From Pseudomonas matsuisoli (GTDB lineage Bacteria; Pseudomonadota; Gammaproteobacteria; Pseudomonadales; Pseudomonadaceae): a stretch of 64,000 nt of DNA. Below the pieces are notes generated by a model. It made no database searches, had not been told where the DNA came from, and saw only the letters and a program-made list of their open reading frames with translations. The DNA lies in contig NZ_BMPO01000006.1 of the NCBI RefSeq assembly GCF_014647635.1, forward strand, positions 1 through 64,000, read 5' to 3'. The translations under genes and the position numbers were made by a program. Shown piece by piece: positions 55,820 to 64,000 of this stretch. Positions within the stretch are counted from its first letter, which is position 1, and the number at the start of each line of letters is the position of its first letter.

Positions 55820-58800
55820 ATATCGATTCCTGCATGTAGATCCTGCAAGCGGCGCACGGTTTTCTCGGGACCGTATTTGAGCGCTTCACAGATTGCCTGA
55901 CCGCCCGCAATCGTAGTGGTACAGCAGATCTTGTGCTGCAGAGCATTGCGACGAATGGAATAAGAATCAGCGATGGACTGACGCCCCTCGGTGGTATTGA
56001 TGATCAAGGTCACTTCATCGTTCTTGATCATGTCGACCACATGCGGGCGACCTTCAGTGACTTTGTTGACGCGACGGACGGGTAGACCCGCGTTTTCGAT
56101 CACGCGCGCAGTTCCTGCCGTGGCAACGACTTCGAAGCCCAGTTTCACCAGATCCCCGGCGACCTGTGCCACGAAGGGCTTGTCATCATCGCGTACGCTG
56201 ATGAACGCACAGCCAGAATTCGGCAGCACTTCGCTTGCACCGATCTGCGCCTTGGAGAAGGCTTCGGCGAAGCTATCGCCGACCCCCATTACCTCACCGG
56301 TGGATTTCATCTCTGGGCCGAGGATCGGGTCCACGCCGGGGAACTTCGCGAACGGGAACACGGCTTCCTTCACGCTGTAATACGGCGGAATGATCTCTTC
56401 GGTGAAACCGATCTCGGCGAGGGTCTTACCGGCCATGACGCGTGCCGCGATCTTCGCCAGCGACGTCCCGATGCACTTGGATACGAACGGAACCGTACGC
56501 GAAGCACGCGGGTTCACCTCGATGACGTAGATATCCTCGCCCTGGACCGCCATCTGGACGTTCATCAGACCGACCACATGAAGCTCGAGCGCCATCTTTT
56601 TCACCTGATCCCGGATTTCATCCTGGATGTGCTTCGGCAAGGAATACGGCGGCAACGAGCATGCGGAGTCGCCGGAGTGAACACCCGCCTGCTCGATGTG
56701 CTGCATGATTGCGCCAATAACAACGGTGGTGCCGTCGCTCACGGCATCGATGTCCACCTCGATCGCACAATTGAGGAAGTGATCCAGCAACACTGGGCTG
56801 TCATTGGACACCTTCACTGCGTCGCGCATGTAACGCTTGAGCTCGTCCTCCTGGTAGACGATCTCCATCGCGCGGCCGCCTAGCACATAAGACGGGCGTA
56901 CCACCAACGGATAACCGATGGCCTTCGACGCCAGGATAGCTTCGTCTTCACTGCGGGCTGTGGCATTCGCCGGCTGACGCAGATTCAGACGCTGAACCAT
57001 CTGCTGGAAACGCTCACGGTCTTCCGCCCGATCGATGGCGTCTGGAGTCGTGCCGATGATCGGTACGCCCGCCTCCTCCAAGGCCCGCGCCAGCTTCAGC
57101 GGCGTCTGGCCACCGTACTGGACGATCACGCCTTTCGGCTGCTCGACGCGTACGATCTCCAGCACGTCTTCGAGCGTGACCGGCTCGAAGTAGAGGCGAT
57201 CCGAGGTGTCGTAATCGGTCGAGACGGTCTCAGGGTTGCAGTTCACCATGATGGTTTCGTAGCCGTCTTCGCGCATCGCGAGGGCCGCATGAACGCAGCA
57301 ATAGTCGAACTCGATACCCTGCCCAATACGGTTCGGGCCGCCACCAATGACCATGATCTTGTCGCGCGAACTCGGATTAGCCTCGCACTCTTCCTCGTAG
57401 GTCGAATACATATACGCCGTATCGGTCGCAAATTCGGCCGCGCAGGTGTCCACACGCTTGTAGACCGGCAAGACCTTCAGCTTGTGGCGATGGCTACGCA
57501 GGTTTTTCTCGGTAACGCCCAGCAACTTGGCGAGGCGCGCATCCGAAAAGCCTTTGCGCTTGAGGCGGCGCATCACCGAATAATCGATGCTGGACAGGCC
57601 CAACGTCTTGACCTGCTCTTCTTCTTTCACGAGGTCTTCGATCTGCACGAGGAACCATGGATCGATCTTGGTCAGCGCAAAGACTTGATCCACGGAACGG
57701 CCGGCGCGGAACGCGTCGGCCACGTACCAGATACGGTCAGCGCCCGGGACGGTCAGCTCGCGCTTGAGCGTACTTTCAGCTTCAGCATCATTGAGATCAA
57801 GCTTGGGATCGAAGCCGGCAACACCGACTTCCAAACCACGCAGCGCTTTTTGTACGGACTCCTGGAAGGTGCGCCCGATGGCCATGACCTCACCAACCGA
57901 CTTCATCTGCGTCGTCAGGCGGGCATCGGCATTCGGGAATTTCTCGAAGGCGAAGCGTGGGATCTTGGTCACGACGTAGTCGATCGACGGCTCGAAGGAC
58001 GCTGGGGTGCGCCCACCGGTGATGTCGTTCTGCAACTCGTCCAGCGTGTAGCCGACTGCCAGCTTCGCGGCGATCTTGGCAATCGGGAAGCCCGTGGCCT
58101 TCGATGCCAGCGCGGAAGAGCGGGACACCCGCGGGTTCATCTCGATCACGACCATCCGACCGGTGTCCGGACAGATACCGAACTGCACGTTGGAACCGCC
58201 CGTTTCCACTCCGATCTCGCGCAGTACCGCCAGCGAGGCGTTACGCATGATCTGATATTCCTTGTCAGTCAGCGTCTGAGCGGGCGCAACAGTGATCGAG
58301 TCTCCGGTATGGACACCCATCGGATCGAAGTTCTCGATCGCGCAAACGATGATGCAGTTGTCCTTCTTGTCGCGGACAACCTCCATCTCGTATTCCTTCC
58401 AGCCGATCAGCGATTCGTCGATCAGCAACTCGTTGGTCGGAGACAAGTCCAAACCACGTGCACAAATCTCTTCGAACTCTTCACGGTTGTACGCGATACC
58501 ACCGCCGGTGCCGCCCATGGTGAACGACGGGCGAATGATGCACGGGAAGCCGACCTGCTCGAGGACGCCGTAAGCCTCTTCCATGCTGTGCGCGATACCT
58601 GAACGCGGGCAGGCAAGGCCGATGTCTTTCATCGCCTTGTCGAAGCGCGAGCGGTCTTCAGCCTTGTCGATGGTGTCGGCGTTGGCACCGATCATTTCGA
58701 CACCGAACTTTTCGAGCACGCCGTGACGCTCGAGGTCCAACGCGCAGTTGAGCGCAGTCTGCCCCCCCATGGTGGGAAGCAGCGCATCGGGGCGCTCCTT

Positions 58801-59037
58801 CTCGATGATCTTGGCGACGGTGGCCCACTTGATGGGCTCGATGTAGGTCGCGTCGGCCATCGCTGGGTCGGTCATGATGGTGGCCGGGTTGGAGTTCACC
58901 AGAATGACGCGAAAACCTTCTTCCTTCAGCGCCTTACAGGCTTGCGCACCGGAATAGTCGAACTCACAGGCCTGGCCGATGACGATAGGGCCCGCGCCGA
59001 GGATGAGGATACTTTTAATGTCTGTACGTTTTGGCAT
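55816..59037 (-). CDS. carB: Carbamoyl-phosphate synthase large subunit
   Basis: CarB makes carbamoyl phosphate from bicarbonate, two ATP and ammonia tunnelled from CarA, for pyrimidines and arginine. The 1073-residue protein has two homologous ATP-grasp halves (about 1-400 and 553-933), an oligomerisation domain between them, and a C-terminal MGS-like allosteric domain (about 935-1073). The start follows carA by 33 nt and the stop overlaps greA. Confidence 0.98.
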   Translation of the reverse strand: MPKRTDIKSILILGAGPIVIGQACEFDYSGAQACKALKEEGFRVILVNSNPATIMTDPAMADATYIEPIKWATVAKIIEKERPDALLPTMGGQTALNCALDLERHGVLEKFGVEMIGANADTIDKAEDRSRFDKAMKDIGLACPRSGIAHSMEEAYGVLEQVGFPCIIRPSFTMGGTGGGIAYNREEFEEICARGLDLSPTNELLIDESLIGWKEYEMEVVRDKKDNCIIVCAIENFDPMGVHTGDSITVAPAQTLTDKEYQIMRNASLAVLREIGVETGGSNVQFGICPDTGRMVVIEMNPRVSRSSALASKATGFPIAKIAAKLAVGYTLDELQNDITGGRTPASFEPSIDYVVTKIPRFAFEKFPNADARLTTQMKSVGEVMAIGRTFQESVQKALRGLEVGVAGFDPKLDLNDAEAESTLKRELTVPGADRIWYVADAFRAGRSVDQVFALTKIDPWFLVQIEDLVKEEEQVKTLGLSSIDYSVMRRLKRKGFSDARLAKLLGVTEKNLRSHRHKLKVLPVYKRVDTCAAEFATDTAYMYSTYEEECEANPSSRDKIMVIGGGPNRIGQGIEFDYCCVHAALAMREDGYETIMVNCNPETVSTDYDTSDRLYFEPVTLEDVLEIVRVEQPKGVIVQYGGQTPLKLARALEEAGVPIIGTTPDAIDRAEDRERFQQMVQRLNLRQPANATARSEDEAILASKAIGYPLVVRPSYVLGGRAMEIVYQEDELKRYMRDAVKVSNDSPVLLDHFLNCAIEVDIDAVSDGTTVVIGAIMQHIEQAGVHSGDSACSLPPYSLPKHIQDEIRDQVKKMALELHVVGLMNVQMAVQGEDIYVIEVNPRASRTVPFVSKCIGTSLAKIAARVMAGKTLAEIGFTEEIIPPYYSVKEAVFPFAKFPGVDPILGPEMKSTGEVMGVGDSFAEAFSKAQIGASEVLPNSGCAFISVRDDDKPFVAQVAGDLVKLGFEVVATAGTARVIENAGLPVRRVNKVTEGRPHVVDMIKNDEVTLIINTTEGRQSIADSYSIRRNALQHKICCTTTIAGGQAICEALKYGPEKTVRRLQDLHAGIDI

Positions 59038-59070
59038 GTGCTTACTCTCGAATTCCTTGGCTCGACAAAC

Positions 59071-60207
59071 TCAACGGCGCGCGGCCATGGCTTCGATGAA
59101 ACGGTCGAACAAGGGCGCAACATCGTGCGGCCCTGGGCTCGCTTCAGGGTGACCCTGGAAGCTGAACGCCACTTTGTCCGTCCGCTCGATACCTTGCAGC
59201 GTGCCGTCAAACAGCGATTTGTGCGTAGCGCGAACGTTATCGGGCAGCGTCGCTTCGTCCACGGCGAACCCGTGATTCTGGCTAGTGATCAACACCTCGC
59301 CGGTTTTCAGGTCCTGTACGGGGTGGTTAGCGCCGTGGTGACCATTCGGCATTTTTACCGTTTTGGCCCCGGACGCCAGCGCGAGCAACTGATGCCCCAG
59401 GCAGATCCCGAACACGGGAATTTCCGTTTGCAGCACTTCCTGGATGGCCTTGATCGCGTAGTCGCACGGCTCCGGGTCGCCAGGACCGTTGGCCAGGAAT
59501 ACGCCGTCCGGATTCAGCGACAATGCCTCGCTTGCGGGCGTCTGCGCCGGCAGCACCGTGATACGGCAACCGCGCGCGACAAGCATGCGCAAAATGTTCA
59601 CCTTGACGCCGTAGTCAAACGCAACGACATGGTAAGGCAGCTGATCAGCAGGAATGTCGGAGTGGCTGTCGCCCTCTAAATTCCACACCGTCGAACGCCA
59701 TTCGTAGCGCTCCTTCACACTGACTTCTTTGGCCAGGTCCATACCCTTCAAACCTGGGAAGCCTCTGGCCAGCTCCAGCGCGCGCTCTTCCGTTGCATCG
59801 TCCCCGACAAGAATGCAACCGTCCTGCGCACCTTTCTCACGCAAGATGCGCGTCAGGCGGCGCGTATCGATATCGGCGATAGCGACAGTGCCATTTTCCT
59901 TAAGGTAAGCGTCGAGGGGCTGCTTGTTGCGCCAGTTGGAGGCGATCAGCGGCAAGTCACGAATGATTAGACCGGCGGCCCACACCTGATTGGCTTCGCT
60001 GTCTAGCGGTGTTGTACCGGTATTGCCGATGTGCGGATAGGTCAGCGTAACAAGTTGCTTGGCATAGGAGGGATCGGTGAGGATTTCCTGATAGCCGGTC
60101 ATGGCGGTGTTGAACACCACCTCGCCGACTGTATATCCGTCGGCACCGATGGATTCGCCACGAAAAATGCTGCCATCGGCAAGGGCGAGTATGGCTGGCT
60201 TAGTCAA
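59071..60207 (-). CDS. carA: Carbamoyl-phosphate synthase small subunit (glutaminase)
   Basis: CarA hydrolyses glutamine and passes ammonia to CarB. The 378-residue protein has an N-terminal small-subunit domain (1-150) and a class I amidotransferase domain with the nucleophile in [12 protein letters not shown] and His/Glu in [11 protein letters not shown]. The start is TTG at 60207 with GGAGG 7 nt upstream. The 185-nt space after dapB contains a promoter-like -10 box and an intrinsic terminator, suggesting attenuation. Confidence 0.97.
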   Translation of the reverse strand: MTKPAILALADGSIFRGESIGADGYTVGEVVFNTAMTGYQEILTDPSYAKQLVTLTYPHIGNTGTTPLDSEANQVWAAGLIIRDLPLIASNWRNKQPLDAYLKENGTVAIADIDTRRLTRILREKGAQDGCILVGDDATEERALELARGFPGLKGMDLAKEVSVKERYEWRSTVWNLEGDSHSDIPADQLPYHVVAFDYGVKVNILRMLVARGCRITVLPAQTPASEALSLNPDGVFLANGPGDPEPCDYAIKAIQEVLQTEIPVFGICLGHQLLALASGAKTVKMPNGHHGANHPVQDLKTGEVLITSQNHGFAVDEATLPDNVRATHKSLFDGTLQGIERTDKVAFSFQGHPEASPGPHDVAPLFDRFIEAMAARR

Positions 60208-60251
60208 GAAAGACCTCCCAAGGATCTAGAGCTGACGCAAACGCAGATTGT

Positions 60252-60291
60252 AAAAAAGCGGGATGACGTATCGACCGTCACCCCGCTTTTT
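60252..60291 (-). terminator. Terminator upstream of carA (dapB end or attenuator)
   Basis: A stem of about 10 bp (GCGGG...TGACG with CGTCA...CCCGC) flanked by A and T runs, and followed by six T on the minus strand, lies 45 nt before the carA start. It is downstream of the carA -10 candidate, so it may be an attenuator and not only the dapB terminator. Confidence 0.8.
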
Positions 60292-60307
60292 ATTTGAGCC
60301 ATTTTCT

Positions 60308-60357
60308 GCGCAACTTTTAGTAAACATACTAAAGCGGGCATTCTATAGAGGTTGCGC
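60308..60357 (-). promoter_or_regulatory. Candidate carA promoter within nested inverted repeats
   Basis: On the minus strand a -10-like TATAGAAT (60347-60340) lies between the arms of the inverted repeat GCGCAAC (60357-60351) / GTTGCGC (60314-60308). A second repeat TTTAGTA / TACTAAA (60333-60327 and 60322-60316) follows the -10 box. The -35 box is unclear. The arrangement suggests an operator plus a leader hairpin. Confidence 0.45.
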
Positions 60358-60392
60358 TTTAGGGTCCACCGCAAGGTCGATGAGGAATCTAA

Positions 60393-62383
<1,991 letters not shown>

Positions 62384-62420
62384 GATTCTCTAAATTCCTC
62401 TCTCACTCCTCCAGACATGC

Positions 62421-62476
62421 CTACGCGGGAGCAAGCCCCCGCGTAGTCAGTTAGGGGGTGCGACGCAAGCCGCACC
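62421..62476 (-). other. Two hairpins in the dnaK-dnaJ intergenic space
   Basis: A 9-bp stem CTACGCGGG / CCCGCGTAG (62421-62429 and 62438-62446) and a 6-bp stem GGTGCG / CGCACC (62457-62462 and 62471-62476) lie between dnaK and dnaJ. Neither has a T tail. They may set the relative stability of the two messages; the first resembles a REP palindrome without the usual head. Confidence 0.5.
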
Positions 62477-62497
62477 GGAGCAAAGCAAACGTGACGT

Positions 62498-64000
62498 TTA
62501 CTTGTTGTCCTTGACCTCTTCGAACTCCGCGTCGACGACATCGTCGCCAGCAGATTTCGAGGTACCCTCAGGCTTGGCCGCATCGCCAGGCTGCTGCTCG
62601 GCGTACATCTTCTGTGCCAATGGCGCAGACGCTTGAGACAACGCGTTGACCTTCGCTTCGATCGCTTCCTTGTCGTCACCACGCACCGCGGTTTCCAACT
62701 CACCAATCGCCGTCTCGATCGCAGCCTTCTCTTCAGCAGTGGCCTTATCGCCCGCTTCAGTCAGCATTTTGCGCGTTGCGTGGACCAGTTGGTCACCCTG
62801 ATTACGCGCCGAAACCAGCTCCTCGAACTTGCGGTCGTCCTCGGCATTCGCCTCGGCGTCACGCACCATTTGCTCGATTTCTTCCTCGGACAGACCGGAG
62901 TTAGCCTTGATCACGATGGACTGCTGCTTGCCAGTCGCCTTGTCCTTCGCACCGACGTGCAGGATACCGTTCGCATCGATGTCGAAGGTCACTTCGATCT
63001 GTGGAACGCCACGCGGTGCCGGTGGAATCTCGGCGAGGTCGAAACGCCCCAGCGACTTGTTCTGCGCCGCTTGCTTGCGCTCGCCCTGCAACACGTGGAT
63101 GGTCACCGCGTTCTGGTTGTCGTCCGCGGTGGAGAATACCTGCGACTTCTTCGTCGGAATCGTGGTGTTCTTCTCGATCAGCGGCGTCATCACACCACCC
63201 AGGGTTTCGATACCCAGGGTCAACGGGGAAACGTCCAGCAGCAGTACGTCCTTCACGTCACCGGCAAGTACCGCACCCTGAATCGCAGCGCCCATAGCCA
63301 CGGCTTCATCCGGGTTGACGTCCTTGCGCGCTTCTTTATTGAAGAACTCGGCCACACGCTTCTGCACCAGCGGCATACGGGTCTGACCACCGACCAGAAT
63401 CACGTCGTTGATGCTGGAGACGTCGATACCAGCGTCTTTCAAAGCAACACGGCAGGGCTCGATCGTGCGCTCGACCAGATCCTCGACCAGCGACTCCAGC
63501 TTGGCGCGCGAGATCTTGACGTTCAGGTGCTTCGGACCGGACGAGTCAGCCGTGATGTACGGCAGGTTTACGTCGGTTTGCTGGCTCGACGACAGCTCGA
63601 TCTTCGCCTTCTCAGCCGCTTCCTTCAGGCGCTGCATCGCCAGTGGATCGCCCTTGAGGTTCATGCCGGACTCTTTCTTGAATTCGTCGACGAGGTAGTC
63701 GATAAGACGAATATCGAAGTCTTCACCACCCAGGAAGGTGTCGCCGTTAGTCGCCAACACTTCGAACTGGTGCTCGCCGTCAACTTCCGCAATCTCGATC
63801 ACCGAGACGTCGAACGTACCGCCACCCAGGTCATAGACGATGACCGTATGATCGCCCTTGGCCTTGTCCATGCCGTAGGCCAGCGCGGCAGCAGTCGGCT
63901 CGTTGATGATCCGCTTGACGTCGAGACCCGCGATACGGCCCGCATCTTTAGTGGCCTGACGCTGGCTGTCGTTGAAGTACGCTGGAACGGTAATCACCGC
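62498..64000 (-). CDS. dnaK: Chaperone DnaK (Hsp70), N-terminal part beyond window
   Basis: About 500 C-terminal residues are present; roughly the first 135-140 residues of the ATPase domain lie outside the right edge. Visible parts are [21 protein letters not shown] (read in parts), the phosphate loop [12 protein letters not shown], the adenosine motif [11 protein letters not shown], the interdomain linker [12 protein letters not shown], the substrate-binding domain, and the C-terminal EEVKDNK tail. The partial state is due to the window limit and not to a broken gene. Confidence 0.98.
   Translation of the reverse strand, partial: AVITVPAYFNDSQRQATKDAGRIAGLDVKRIINEPTAAALAYGMDKAKGDHTVIVYDLGGGTFDVSVIEIAEVDGEHQFEVLATNGDTFLGGEDFDIRLIDYLVDEFKKESGMNLKGDPLAMQRLKEAAEKAKIELSSSQQTDVNLPYITADSSGPKHLNVKISRAKLESLVEDLVERTIEPCRVALKDAGIDVSSINDVILVGGQTRMPLVQKRVAEFFNKEARKDVNPDEAVAMGAAIQGAVLAGDVKDVLLLDVSPLTLGIETLGGVMTPLIEKNTTIPTKKSQVFSTADDNQNAVTIHVLQGERKQAAQNKSLGRFDLAEIPPAPRGVPQIEVTFDIDANGILHVGAKDKATGKQQSIVIKANSGLSEEEIEQMVRDAEANAEDDRKFEELVSARNQGDQLVHATRKMLTEAGDKATAEEKAAIETAIGELETAVRGDDKEAIEAKVNALSQASAPLAQKMYAEQQPGDAAKPEGTSKSAGDDVVDAEFEEVKDNK

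Noticed and set aside
57289-58602. A 437-codon open frame on the plus strand
   Set aside because: It is antisense to carB and has the biased composition typical of shadow frames in GC-rich genes.
62498-64000. Truncated dnaK pseudogene
   Set aside because: The frame is open to the window edge and all visible motifs are intact, so only the window limit cuts it.

Overview
This 64 kb window is a chromosomal segment of a Pseudomonas-type gammaproteobacterium. GC content is moderately high, the proteins read like Pseudomonas orthologues, and it carries genus-specific regulators: CbrA/CbrB with the CrcZ RNA, a PrrF iron-responsive RNA and the LpoP activator of PBP1b. From memory, gene order follows the P. 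aeruginosa PAO1 block from msrPQ (about PA4691) to dnaK (about PA4761), with local differences. A Stutzerimonas-like species would fit, but I cannot fix the species by reading. I see no prophage, insertion sequence, CRISPR array or defence island.

Layout. 1-141: a strong leftward promoter, probably of an rRNA operon just outside the window. 142-6053: msrQ-msrP (periplasmic methionine sulfoxide repair), pssA (phospholipid synthesis) and ilvI-ilvH-ilvC (branched-chain amino acids), all leftward. 6447-10277: a small DUF4124 protein, then leftward mrcB-lpoP-yqcC (cell wall). 10396-13741: an APH-like/P-loop fusion protein, the Fur-regulated PrrF RNA, and a DAHP synthase preceded by an aromatic-codon leader peptide, an intrinsic terminator and a second, similar leader ORF. 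13802-19647: a periplasmic GH3 beta-glucosidase, an MHS-family transporter, sfsA and an aminotransferase. 19841-26419: dksA, gluQ, the small ORF cbrX, cbrA, cbrB and the sigma-54-dependent crcZ RNA. 26680-32288: pcnB, folK, panB, panC, pgi. 32289-38616: a REP cluster, acetyl-CoA synthetase, an MpaB-like protein and a large DUF748 protein.

38694-64000 is mainly leftward housekeeping: a BON protein; the translation and RNA cluster pnp-rpsO-truB-rbfA-infB-nusA-rimP with tRNA-fMet and tRNA-Leu(GAG); secG-tpiA-glmM-folP-ftsH-rlmE with divergent yhbY; greA-carB-carA; dapB; dnaJ; and dnaK cut by the right edge.

The most interesting material is regulatory. The tandem aromatic leader ORFs upstream of the DAHP synthase share a Y-x-F-[FY]-G-Y pattern, and the second is followed by a hairpin next to the synthase ribosome binding site. 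Other points are a 38-codon Cys-rich ORF whose stop overlaps the pnp GTG start, nested inverted repeats plus an attenuator-like terminator before carA, and an AACAACAA Hfq/Crc-type motif touching the acs Shine-Dalgarno. Two genes expected from P. aeruginosa synteny, panD after panC and the ORF between carA and carB, are absent at those positions. Several starts were moved to better supported codons (ilvI, lpoP, truB, rimP, rlmE, ftsH, sfsA, gluQ and the DUF748 gene).
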